Translations under genes and position numbers: made by a program | Assembly: GCA_016432725.1 (NCBI GenBank) | Contig: JACJDG010000003.1 | Coordinates: 5,362,001-5,426,000 of the forward strand | Length of the DNA stretch: 64,000 nucleotides | From: Streptomyces sp. DHE7-1 | GTDB lineage: Bacteria; Actinomycetota; Actinomycetes; Streptomycetales; Streptomycetaceae | Direction: 5' to 3' | The notes under the pieces: generated by a model | What the model was told of the DNA's origin: nothing | The model's database searches: none | The model's input: the letters and a program-made list of their open reading frames with translations, nothing else | Part shown: piece after piece, positions 11,318 through 19,362 of the stretch | Position numbering within the stretch: position 1 is the stretch's first letter | How the letters are laid out: each line of letters starts with the position of its first letter

Positions 11318-12976
11318 TCACTTGACGTCGACCGCCGTCCAGGCGGCCGCGACCGTCTTGTACTCGGTGCTGGTGGCGCCGTACAGGGCCGACGCCGCGC
11401 TCAGCGTCGCCTTGCGGGCGCCCGCGTAGTCGGTGGTCGACGTCATGTACTCGGTGAGCGCCTTATACCAGACCTTCAGCGCCTTGTCCCGGCCTATGCC
11501 GGTGACCTTGGAGCCGTCGGCGGTCGGCGAGTCGTACTTCACGCCGTCGATCGTCTTCGCGCCGCTGCCCTCGGAGAGCAGGTAGAAGAAGTGGTTCGCG
11601 ACGCCCGAGGACTGATGCACGTCCTTGTCGCCGACGCCGGCCGACCAGTAGTCGGCGGAGCCGCCGTCCTTGCTGGGCTTGTCCATGTAGCGCAGCGGGG
11701 TGCCGTCGCCGTTGATGTCGATCTTCTCACCGATGAGGTAGTCGCCCTTGTCGGTGGTGTTGTCGGCGTAGAACTCCACGCCGGTGCCGAAGATGTCGCT
11801 GGTGGCCTCGTTGAGGCCGCCGGACTCGCCGCTGTACTCGAGACCGGCGGTGTTGGAGGTGACGCCGTGGCTCATCTCGTGGCCGGCCACGTCCAGCGCG
11901 GTCAGCGGGTGCTTGTCGCCCTCGCCGTCGCCGTAGGTCATGCAGAAGCAGCTGTCGTCCCAGAAGGCGTTGACGTAGTCGCTGCCGTAGTGGACGCGGG
12001 AGTACGCGGCCTTGCCGTCGTTCTTGATGCCGCTGCGCCCGAAGGTGTTCTTGTAGAAGTCCCAGGTGACCTGGGCGCCGTAGGCCGCGTCGGCGGCGGC
12101 CGTCTGGTCGGTGGGCGAGGAGGAGGCGGCTCCGGTGCCCCACACGTCGTCCGCGTCGGTGAACAGCGTGCCCTCGCCGCTGGTCTTGCGGGCCAGGTTG
12201 GTCGTCTGGTGACCGCCGCGCGAGGTGTCCTTGAGCTGGAACTCGGAACCGGACTTGGTGGTGCCGAGCGTCACCGTGCCCGAGTACTGGGTCTTGCCGG
12301 ACCCCGTCTCGACGGCCTGGTGCTCGTACAGCTTCCTGCCGGTCTCGGCGTCGGTGACGACGTGCAGTTCGTTCGGCGTGCCGTCGTCCTGGAGGCCGCC
12401 GACGACCGTCTCGTAGGCGAGGACCGGCTTGCCGTCGGCCGCCCAGATCACCTTGCGCGGTGCCGTGTCGGCGGCCGTCTTCTCCGAACCGGCCGCCCTG
12501 GCCGCGGTGAGCGCCTGGGACTCGGCCTTGCCGGTGGCGACCTTCGGCGTGAGCGAGTCGACCGCGATGGTCGCCGCGGTGTTCCTGGTGACGCCCTCGG
12601 TCCTGCCGGACTTCGCGGTGTGGACGATGAGGTCGCCGCCGAGGACGGGCAGGCCGCCGTAGGTGCGCTCGTAGCGGGTGTGCACCGTGCCGTCGGCGTC
12701 CTTGACGACGTCCTTGACGACCAGCTTCTCCTTGGCGCCGAGGTCCATCTTCCGCGCGGTGGCGGCGGCGCCGGACTGGGCCTGCTGAATCAGCGTGGTA
12801 CGGGCCCCGGCGGAGAGCTGGGCCGGGGCGGCCGGCAGGGCGCCGGCGGTGGTGGACCCGTGGGGGGTGTCGGCGTTGGCGTTGAGGGCCACACCGGTGG
12901 TGATCAGTACGCCGGCCGCCACCGCGGTGGCGATGACCAGCCTGGTGCGCTTCTGGCGCGCGTGAACGGGGCTCAC
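11318..12976 (-). CDS. Secreted M4 (thermolysin-family) zinc metallopeptidase, copy 1
   Basis: Extracellular neutral protease, 552 residues. Sec signal peptide at residues 1-35 (RTRLVIATAVAAGVLITTG core, cut near ANA-DT), FTP/PepSY propeptide to about 200, then the M4 catalytic and C-terminal helical domains. The zinc motif HEMSH is at about 366-370, with the third ligand Glu in GLNEATSD (about E390). The active-site His lies in DVHQSSGVANHFFYLLSEG. GTG start with AGGAG 5 bases upstream. It is the last of three tandem paralogues; copy 2 at 13321-14982 is very similar over its whole length. Expressed from its own promoter. Confidence 0.95.
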   Translation of the reverse strand: MSPVHARQKRTRLVIATAVAAGVLITTGVALNANADTPHGSTTAGALPAAPAQLSAGARTTLIQQAQSGAAATARKMDLGAKEKLVVKDVVKDADGTVHTRYERTYGGLPVLGGDLIVHTAKSGRTEGVTRNTAATIAVDSLTPKVATGKAESQALTAARAAGSEKTAADTAPRKVIWAADGKPVLAYETVVGGLQDDGTPNELHVVTDAETGRKLYEHQAVETGSGKTQYSGTVTLGTTKSGSEFQLKDTSRGGHQTTNLARKTSGEGTLFTDADDVWGTGAASSSPTDQTAAADAAYGAQVTWDFYKNTFGRSGIKNDGKAAYSRVHYGSDYVNAFWDDSCFCMTYGDGEGDKHPLTALDVAGHEMSHGVTSNTAGLEYSGESGGLNEATSDIFGTGVEFYADNTTDKGDYLIGEKIDINGDGTPLRYMDKPSKDGGSADYWSAGVGDKDVHQSSGVANHFFYLLSEGSGAKTIDGVKYDSPTADGSKVTGIGRDKALKVWYKALTEYMTSTTDYAGARKATLSAASALYGATSTEYKTVAAAWTAVDVK

Positions 12977-13070
12977 TGAAGCTCCTTGTACGTGGGGGGT
13001 CTCCGGCCGGCGTGGGGGCCGACAGGAGTGTGGTGCTGTGAAGGTGCTGTGGTGCCGCGGCGGTGGGGAC

Positions 13071-13140
13071 AGCCTGGCGTGGAGAGCGCGTACATGTCAT
13101 GCCCCGGAGTGATGTTGGCCGGAAAACGGTTGTCCGGTAA
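13071..13140 (-). promoter_or_regulatory. Promoter and upstream element of M4 copy 1 (shared with copies 2 and 3)
   Basis: On the minus strand: -35 ATGACA (13095-13100), 18-base spacer, -10 CAGGCT (13071-13076). Upstream lies TTACCGGAC then GGCCAACATCA, ending 14 bases before the -35 box. The same order of elements occurs before copies 2 and 3. The block probably holds a regulator site; the regulator is unknown. Confidence 0.6.
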
Positions 13141-13161
13141 CGGCCTCGGAAATGCGTACGA

Positions 13162-13195
13162 GCACGGCCCGGAGGTGCGAACCTCCGGGCCGTGC
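13162..13195 (-). terminator. Perfect 15-bp hairpin with GCGA loop upstream of M4 copy 1
   Basis: GCACGGCCCGGAGGT, loop GCGA (a GNRA tetraloop), then the exact complement. No U-tract follows. It may be a second terminator for M4 copy 2. It also sits about 21 bases beyond the conserved CGGAC element, as the hairpin at 15167-15202 does before copy 2. Confidence 0.5.
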
Positions 13196-13265
13196 CCGCT
13201 GTGCCGCGCCGAAACCGCCGGCTCGCGGAACGTCGGCTTCCGGCCAGGGGGCCGGGGCAAAGGGA

Positions 13266-13303
13266 GAGGGCGGTACCGGGGCATCCGCCCCGGTACCGCC
13301 CTC
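13266..13303 (-). terminator. Terminator of M4 copy 2
   Basis: Perfect 17-bp stem with a 4-base loop, 17 bases after the stop codon at 13321, followed on the minus strand by CCCTTT. Its core GGGCGGTACC is shared with the terminator of copy 1 (11262-11299), consistent with duplication of the whole unit. Confidence 0.75.
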
Positions 13304-13320
13304 GTCCGGTTCCGCTGGGA

Positions 13321-14982
13321 CTAGTTGACGTTGACCGCCGCCCAGGCCGCGGCCACCGCCTTGTACTCGGTGCTGGTGGAGCCGTACAGGGCCGACGCCG
13401 CGCTCAGGGTCGCCGTGCGCGCACCCGAGTACTTCGTTGTCGAGGTCATGTACGTGGTGAGCGCCTTGTACCAGATCTGCAGCGCCTTGGCGCGACCGAT
13501 GCCGGTGACCGTGGAGCCGTTGTAGGTGGGCGAGTTGTACGTCACACCGTTGATCGTCTTCGAACCGCTGCCCTCGGACAGCAGGTAGAAGAAGTGGTTC
13601 GCGACACCGGACGAGTAGTGCACGTCCTTGTTGCCCACGGAGGAGGACCAGTAGTCGGCGGAGCCGCCGTCCTTGCTGGGCTTGTCCATGTAGCGCAGCG
13701 GGGTGCCGTTGCCGTTGATGTTGATCTTCTCGCCGATGAGGTAGTCACCGACGTCCGAGCTGTTGGCCGCGTAGAACTCCACGCCCGTGCCGAAGATGTC
13801 CGAGGTGGCCTCGTTCAGACCGCCGGACTCACCGCTGTAGTTGAGGCCCGCGGTGTTGGAGGTGACACCGTGGCTCATCTCGTGGCCGGCCACGTCCAGC
13901 GAGGTCAGCGGGTGGGTGTTGCCGCTGCCGTCGCCGTAGGTCATGCAAAAGCAGCTGTCGTCCCAGAACGCGTTGACGTAGGAGCTGCTGTAGTGGACGC
14001 GGGAGTAGGCGCCGACACCGTTGTTCTTGATGCCGTTGCGGCCGAAGGTGCTCTTGTAGAAGTCCCAGGTCTCCTGCGCGCCGTAGGCGGCGTCCGCGGC
14101 GGCCGTCTGGTCCGTCGAGGAGCTGGAGGCCGCGCCCGTGCCCCAGACGTTGTCGGCGTCGGTGAACAGGGTGCCGGTGCCGGAGGTGCCGCGGGCCAGG
14201 TTGTACGTCTTGTGGCCGCCGCGCGAGGTGTCGTACAGCTGGTACGTCGAGCCCGACAGGTTGGTGTTGAGGCTGACGGTGCCGGAGTACAGGGTCTTGC
14301 CGGTGCCGGTCGCGTTCTCGATGCCCTGGTACTCGTACAGCTTCTTGCCCGTGGCCGCGTCGGTGATGACGTGCAGCTGGTTCGGGGTGCCGTCCTCCTG
14401 GAAGCCCCCGACGACCGTCTCGTAGGCGAGGACGGGCTTGCCGGAGCCGGCCCAGATCACCTTGCGCGCGCCGTCCGCCGTGGTCTTGGCGGAGCCCAGC
14501 GTTCTGGCGGCGCCCACGGCCTGCTTCTCCGCCTTGGCGGCGGTGATCTGCGGCTTGAGCGAGGCCACCTTGACGGCCGACTTGTTGGCCTTGGTGACGC
14601 CCTCGGCCTTGCCGGACTTCGCGGTGTGGACGATGAGGTCGCCGCCGAGGACGGGCAGGCCGCCGTAGGTGCGCTCGTAGCGGGTGTGCAGGGTGCCGTC
14701 GGCGTCCTTGACGACGTCCTTGACGACCAGCTTCTCCTTGGTGCCGAGGCCGATCTCCCGCGCGGTGTCGGCCGCGCCGGCCTGGGCCTGCTGGATCAGC
14801 GTGGTGCGCGCCGCGGCGGAGAGCTGGGTCGGGGCGGCCGCGAGCGTCCTCGCGGTGGCGGCCTCGGCCGCGTTCTGGGCGCTGGCACTGGTGGTCAGAC
14901 CAGTGGAGAGCAGGGCTCCGGCGGCGACTGCGGTGGCGACGGCCAGAGTGGTGCGATTGCGACGCGCGTAGAGGGGGCTCAC
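13321..14982 (-). CDS. Secreted M4 (thermolysin-family) zinc metallopeptidase, copy 2
   Basis: 553-residue neutral protease. Sec signal peptide (TTLAVATAVAAGALLSTG core), FTP/PepSY propeptide, catalytic HEMSH at about 367-371 with GLNEATSD, and DVHYSSGVANHFFYLLSEG around the catalytic His. It is near-collinear with copy 1, differing mainly in the signal peptide and propeptide and by more Ser/Asn/Tyr in the mature part. GTG start at 14982 with AAGGAG upstream. Separate promoter (15076-15146) and terminator (13266-13303), so it is an independent transcription unit rather than an operon member. Confidence 0.95.
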   Translation of the reverse strand: MSPLYARRNRTTLAVATAVAAGALLSTGLTTSASAQNAAEAATARTLAAAPTQLSAAARTTLIQQAQAGAADTAREIGLGTKEKLVVKDVVKDADGTLHTRYERTYGGLPVLGGDLIVHTAKSGKAEGVTKANKSAVKVASLKPQITAAKAEKQAVGAARTLGSAKTTADGARKVIWAGSGKPVLAYETVVGGFQEDGTPNQLHVITDAATGKKLYEYQGIENATGTGKTLYSGTVSLNTNLSGSTYQLYDTSRGGHKTYNLARGTSGTGTLFTDADNVWGTGAASSSSTDQTAAADAAYGAQETWDFYKSTFGRNGIKNNGVGAYSRVHYSSSYVNAFWDDSCFCMTYGDGSGNTHPLTSLDVAGHEMSHGVTSNTAGLNYSGESGGLNEATSDIFGTGVEFYAANSSDVGDYLIGEKININGNGTPLRYMDKPSKDGGSADYWSSSVGNKDVHYSSGVANHFFYLLSEGSGSKTINGVTYNSPTYNGSTVTGIGRAKALQIWYKALTTYMTSTTKYSGARTATLSAASALYGSTSTEYKAVAAAWAAVNVN

Positions 14983-15075
14983 AGAAGCTCCTTCTCGTGG
15001 GGGAGTCCGGTCAGAGTGGGGTCACTGTCCGGAGGTGGTGATGGGAAGTTGCTGTGCTGCTGCGGCGGTGAGGGA

Positions 15076-15146
15076 AGAGTGGCATCAGAGACGCGTACAT
15101 GTCAGGACCCTGATGTGATGTTGGCTCAAATCCAACTGTCCGATAA
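15076..15146 (-). promoter_or_regulatory. Promoter and upstream element of M4 copy 2
   Basis: -35 CTGACA (15100-15105), 18-base spacer, -10 CACTCT (15076-15081). Upstream on the same strand: TTATCGGAC, 12 bases, GCCAACATCA, then 15 bases from GCCAA to the -35. This matches copy 1 and copy 3 in order and nearly in spacing. Expected leader about 90 bases. Confidence 0.65.
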
Positions 15147-15166
15147 TCGTTTCGGCTATGTAAACG

Positions 15167-15202
15167 GGCGTCGCCCGGGGGTCCGAACCCCCGGGCGACG
15201 CC
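15167..15202 (-). terminator. Terminator-like hairpin after M4 copy 3
   Basis: Perfect 16-bp stem GGCGTCGCCCGGGGGT with loop CCGA, 27 bases past the stop codon at 15230. It also lies 20 bases beyond the conserved CGGAC element of copy 2, the same arrangement as 13162-13195 before copy 1. Confidence 0.7.
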
Positions 15203-15229
15203 TTTGTTCTCCGGCTCGTGGCGAGCGGT

Positions 15230-17269
15230 TTACGGGAAAGTCAGCTTCCAGCTGTTGATCTTGCCCGTGTCGTACGTGGCTTGATCCTGAACCTTCAACT
15301 TCCAGGTTCCGTTGGCCGACTCGGTGGAGGCGTTGACCGTGTAGGTCGCCTGGACGTTGTCGGCCGAGTCGGAGGAGGAGAAGTTCTTCAGGCGGTACGA
15401 GGTGCCCGACGGGCCGACCAGGTCGATCACCAGGTCACCGCGCCAGGTGTGCGTGATGTCCACGCTCACCTGGAGGTTGCTCGGCGCGTTTCCGCTCCTG
15501 CCGGAGACGGTGATGTTCGAGGTGACGGCGGGGCCGTTGTCCGGGATCGACACCGGGCTGGTGTTCTCGTACGAGGTGCCGCCGCCCCCGCCGCCGCCGG
15601 AGCGCGAACCGACCGCCACGCCCGCCCAGGCGTCCTGCACGGCCTTGTACTCGGCGCTGGTGGTGCCGTACAGCTCGCCGGCCGCCGCGAGTGTGCCGGT
15701 GCGCGCGCCCGCGTAGTTGGTGGTGGACGTCCACTTGGTGGTCAGCGCCCGGTACCAGATCTGCAGTGCCTTGTCCCGGCCGATGCCGGTGACCGGAAGG
15801 CCGTCCGCCGTCGGCGAGTTGTAGCTGACGCCGTTGATGACCTTGGTGCCGCTGCCCTCGCTCAGCAGGTAGAAGAAGTGGTTCGCCGGGCCGGACGAGT
15901 AGTGGACGTCGACGCCGCCGATCCCCGAGTACCAGTTGTCCTTGGACGCGCCGTCCTTGCTGGGCTTGTCCATGTAGCGCAGCGGGGTGCCGTCGCCGTT
16001 GATGTCGATCTTCTCGCCGATGAGGTAGTCGCCGACGTCGGTGGAGTTGTTCGCGAAGAACTCCACGCCGGTGCCGAAGATGTCGCTGGTCGCCTCGTTC
16101 AGGCCGCCCGACTCACCGCTGTAGTTCAGGTTCGCGGTGTTGGAGGTGACGCCGTGGCTCATCTCGTGGCCGGCCACGTCCAGCGAGGTCAGCGGGTCGG
16201 CGTTGCCGGAGCCGTCGCCGTAGGTCATGCAGAAGCAGCTGTCGTCCCAGAAGGCGTTCACGTACGAGTTGCCGTAGTGGACGCGGGAGTACGCGCCGAC
16301 GCCGTTGTTCTTGATGCCGCTGCGGTTGAAGGTGCTCTTGTAGAAGTCCCAGGTGACCGCGGCGCCGTAGTGGGCGTCCGCGCCCGCGGTGGCGGCGTTC
16401 GACGTGGTGCCGTTGCCCCAGGTGTCGCTGGTCTGGGAGAACAGCGTGCCGGTGCCCGAGCTGCCGTGGTTCAGGTTGTACGTCTTGTGGCCGCCGCGCG
16501 CCCCGTCGGTCAGCGTGTAGTTCGAGCCCGACTGGGTCGTGGTCAGCGTGACCTGGCCGCTGTACTGGGTGTTGCCGATGCCGTTCTTGATCCCCTGGTA
16601 CTCGAACAGCTTCTTGCCCGTGGCCGCGTCGGTGACGACGTGGAGCTGGTTCGGCGTGCCGTCGTCCTGGAGGCCGCCGACGACCGTCTCGTAGGCGAGG
16701 ACGGGCTTGCCGGAGCCGGCCCAGACGACCTTCCGCACGCTGTCGGCGGCCGACCTGGTGCCGCCGAGGGCCCTGGCCCGCTGGACGGCCTGCTTCTCGG
16801 CCGCGGCCTTCGGCACGGCCGGGGTGAGGTCCGTGATCCGCAGCGTGGCCCGGGTGGCCTTGACGACCGACTTCGTGGCACCGGACCCGGAGGTGTCGAC
16901 GACGAGGTCGCCGCCGAGCACCGGCAGCCCGGCGTAGGTGCGCTCGTAGCGGGTGTGCAGGGTGCCGTCGGCGTCCTTGACGACGTCCTTGACGACCAGC
17001 TTCTCCTTGGCGCCCAGACCGATCGCCCGGGCCGTCGCGGCCGTCCGGGCGTCGGCGTGCCGGATCAGCTCCGTGCGCTGCGCCGGCGTGAGCTGGACGG
17101 CGACATGGGCCGGATCGGCCTTGCCGGCCTGAGGCTTGGCGGGGGCGGCGGTCGCGGCGCCGGACTGGACGGCCGCGGCGATCAGCGCGGCGACGCCGGC
17201 GAGGGCGACGGTGGCGGTGCGGTGGTGCCCGGTGTGGGGGGTGCGTCTGCGAGAGGTGCTGCTCAACAC
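15230..17269 (-). CDS. Secreted M4 zinc metallopeptidase with C-terminal P domain, copy 3
   Basis: 679 residues, longer than copies 1 and 2. Signal peptide, FTP/PepSY propeptide, HEMSH (about 368-372), GLNEATSD and DVHYSSGPANHFFYLLSEG. After the M4 domain comes a glycine linker (seven consecutive Gly near residue 560) and a proprotein-convertase P domain of about 115 residues (VSIPDNGPAV, ITHTWRGDLVIDLVGPSG, NGTWKLKVQD). The P domain may help folding or substrate binding. GTG at 17269 is preferred because AGAAGGAG lies just upstream; an ATG at 17284 lacks a ribosome site. Own promoter at 17433-17506. Confidence 0.93.
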   Translation of the reverse strand: MLSSTSRRRTPHTGHHRTATVALAGVAALIAAAVQSGAATAAPAKPQAGKADPAHVAVQLTPAQRTELIRHADARTAATARAIGLGAKEKLVVKDVVKDADGTLHTRYERTYAGLPVLGGDLVVDTSGSGATKSVVKATRATLRITDLTPAVPKAAAEKQAVQRARALGGTRSAADSVRKVVWAGSGKPVLAYETVVGGLQDDGTPNQLHVVTDAATGKKLFEYQGIKNGIGNTQYSGQVTLTTTQSGSNYTLTDGARGGHKTYNLNHGSSGTGTLFSQTSDTWGNGTTSNAATAGADAHYGAAVTWDFYKSTFNRSGIKNNGVGAYSRVHYGNSYVNAFWDDSCFCMTYGDGSGNADPLTSLDVAGHEMSHGVTSNTANLNYSGESGGLNEATSDIFGTGVEFFANNSTDVGDYLIGEKIDINGDGTPLRYMDKPSKDGASKDNWYSGIGGVDVHYSSGPANHFFYLLSEGSGTKVINGVSYNSPTADGLPVTGIGRDKALQIWYRALTTKWTSTTNYAGARTGTLAAAGELYGTTSAEYKAVQDAWAGVAVGSRSGGGGGGGTSYENTSPVSIPDNGPAVTSNITVSGRSGNAPSNLQVSVDITHTWRGDLVIDLVGPSGTSYRLKNFSSSDSADNVQATYTVNASTESANGTWKLKVQDQATYDTGKINSWKLTFP

Positions 17270-17432
17270 TGACTCCTTCTGCATGACCGCGGGTCGCGCG
17301 GCCAGGGGAGACCGGACGGTGGGTTGGGACGTCCGGGCAGAACAGGGCGTTACGCGGAACCACGTGCAGGTGCGCGGCGGGCTCACCCGGTGCGTGCGAA
17401 GCTGTGCGTTCGCTGTGAGCCGGCCGTTGTGA

Positions 17433-17506
17433 AGAGTGACAGGGAATCACCCGACCTGTCAGGACCACGTCACGAACTTGGCCGGAAATCGTACGTAGTC
17501 CGGATA
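17433..17506 (-). promoter_or_regulatory. Promoter and upstream element of M4 copy 3
   Basis: -35 CTGACA (17457-17462), 18-base spacer, -10 CACTCT (17433-17438). Both hexamers and the spacer length match copy 2 exactly. Upstream: TATCCGGAC and TTTCCGGCCAA, with GCCAA 15 bases from the -35. The gap between the two blocks is 3 bases longer than in copies 1 and 2. Lies in the 329-base region between this gene and the upstream ABC operon. Confidence 0.65.
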
Positions 17507-17598
17507 TTCATGTTCGGTATACGAACCATTGGCCGCGTGACGGGACGCGGGCCGCCCGTGCCGAACACACCGGTGCCCGGGCCCCCGCGTCCGCTTCG

Positions 17599-19362
17599 TC
17601 AGTCCGCCGTGCCGTCCCCGTGCCAGGTCCGCCACAGGGACGCGTAGGCTCCGTCGGCCCGCACCAGCTCCTCGTGCGTGCCCAGTTCGGTGAGCATCCC
17701 GTCCTCCATCACCGCCACCCGGTCCGCGTCGTGCGCGGTGTGCAGGCGGTGGGCGATGGCGATGACCGTACGGGACTGGAGGACCGCGGCCAGGGCCCGC
17801 TCGGCGTGGCGGGCGGCGGTGGGATCGAGCAGGGCCGTGGCCTCGTCGAGGATCAGGGTGTGGGGGTCGGCCAGCACCACGCGGGCCAGGGCCAGTTGCT
17901 GGGCCTGGGAGCCGTCGGTGGAGTGGCCGTTCGGGCCGAGCGCGGTGTCGAGCGAGTCGGGCAGGGCACGCACCCAGTCGTCGGCGCCCACCGCCGTCAG
18001 CGCCGCCCACAGCGCCTCTTCCGTGGCGCCGGGCCCGGCGATCAGCAGGTTGTCCCGGACCGTGCCGAGGAACACGTGGTGCTCCTGGGTGACCAGGACG
18101 ACCTGGCGGCGCAGCAGTTCCGGTTCCAGGGAGGCGATCGGCACCCCGCCGACCGTCACCGAGCCCGCCCCGGGGGTGTCGATGCCCGCGAGGAGCCTGC
18201 TGAGGGTCGTCTTCCCGGCGCCGGACGGGCCGACCACGGCCAGCCGTTCGCCGGGCCGCACCGTCAGGTCCACCCCGCGCAGCACCTCGCCGCCGCGTTC
18301 GTAGGAGTACCGCACCCCGCGCACGTCGATCCGGTCGTCCTCCGGCACCGGGCAGGCGCCTTCCGGATCCGTCCGGGGTGCCTGCGCCAGACCCTCCACG
18401 CGCGCGAACGAGGCGCCGCTGCTCTGCAACTGCTCGACCCGCATCAGGATCTGGTCCAGCGGCTCCGTGAACTGCCGCAGGTACAGGGCCGCCGCCACCA
18501 CCGCGCCGACCCCCACCGCACCGCGCTGGTGCAGCCAGCCGCCGAGCAGCAGCACGCCGACCACGGGGACGGTGTACGTCACCTCGACCGCCGGGAAGAA
18601 GACGGTCCGCAGGTACAGGGTGTGGAAGCGGGCCCGGCGGGACCGCTCCAACGCCTCCCGGCTCGCGGTGACCCGCCGCCCGCGCAGCCGGAACGCCTCG
18701 ACCGTGCGCGCCCCGGCCGCCGTCGCGGCCACGATCTCGGCCACCTCGGAGTTGGCCGCGCCCTCGGCGAGGTAACCGTCCCGGGCCCGGCGCAGATACC
18801 AGCGCAGCGCCACCCAGATGGGCGTCAGGCACACCACGCCGAACAGGCCCAGCAGCGGATCGAGCGCGAACACCGCGCCCAGCACGAACAGCGCCTGCAC
18901 GCTGCTGACGAGCAGCTCCGGTCCGACGTCCCGCAGCGTCGTGCCGACGGTCGCCACATCGGCCGTGCCGCGCGCGGTCAGGTCACCGGTGCCGGCCCGC
19001 TCCACCGTCGACGCGGGCAGTGCCAGCACCCGGTCGACGTACTCCTCGCGCACCCGGGCCAGCGTCCGCTCCCCGAACCGGTGCCCCACGTACCGCGCCC
19101 AGCGCGCCAGCAGCAGCTGGGCGAACGCGCACAGCAGGATCAGCAGCGCCGGCCCGTCCACCGCGTCGACCCCGTGCCCGGCCCGGACCTCGTCGATGAT
19201 CCGCCCGACCAGCCACGGACCGGCCAGCCCCGCCGCGGCCGCCAGCGCGTTGAGCACCAGCGCCGCGGCGAACGCCCGCCCGTCGGCCCGCACCAGCCGT
19301 ACGGTCGCCCGTCGCACCCCGGCCCGGTCCGCGACCGGCAGCAGCCCCTCGCCCGCCGTCAC
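17599..19362 (-). CDS. ABC exporter half-transporter, canonical Walker A but degenerate signature (pair 2, partner B)
   Basis: 587 residues: an N-terminal six-helix exporter domain (about 30-300) fused to an ATPase domain. Walker A GPSGAGKTTL (about 377), Q loop LVTQEHHVFLGTV, Walker B HTLILDEATALLD and H loop IAIAHRLHT are intact. The signature is STDGSQAQQ instead of LSGGQ. The partner gene upstream has the opposite defect, so the two should form a heterodimer with one working ATP site. Substrate unknown. GTGA-type 4-base overlap with the upstream gene. Last gene of a four-gene operon (24813 down to 17599). Confidence 0.88.
   Translation of the reverse strand: MTAGEGLLPVADRAGVRRATVRLVRADGRAFAAALVLNALAAAAGLAGPWLVGRIIDEVRAGHGVDAVDGPALLILLCAFAQLLLARWARYVGHRFGERTLARVREEYVDRVLALPASTVERAGTGDLTARGTADVATVGTTLRDVGPELLVSSVQALFVLGAVFALDPLLGLFGVVCLTPIWVALRWYLRRARDGYLAEGAANSEVAEIVAATAAGARTVEAFRLRGRRVTASREALERSRRARFHTLYLRTVFFPAVEVTYTVPVVGVLLLGGWLHQRGAVGVGAVVAAALYLRQFTEPLDQILMRVEQLQSSGASFARVEGLAQAPRTDPEGACPVPEDDRIDVRGVRYSYERGGEVLRGVDLTVRPGERLAVVGPSGAGKTTLSRLLAGIDTPGAGSVTVGGVPIASLEPELLRRQVVLVTQEHHVFLGTVRDNLLIAGPGATEEALWAALTAVGADDWVRALPDSLDTALGPNGHSTDGSQAQQLALARVVLADPHTLILDEATALLDPTAARHAERALAAVLQSRTVIAIAHRLHTAHDADRVAVMEDGMLTELGTHEELVRADGAYASLWRTWHGDGTAD

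Noticed and set aside
13192-17272. Long plus-strand open frames (about 690 codons each) across the M4 genes
   Set aside because: They are Val/Gly/Arg-rich antisense shadows with no start signal or recognisable domain; the three M4 genes on the minus strand explain the region.
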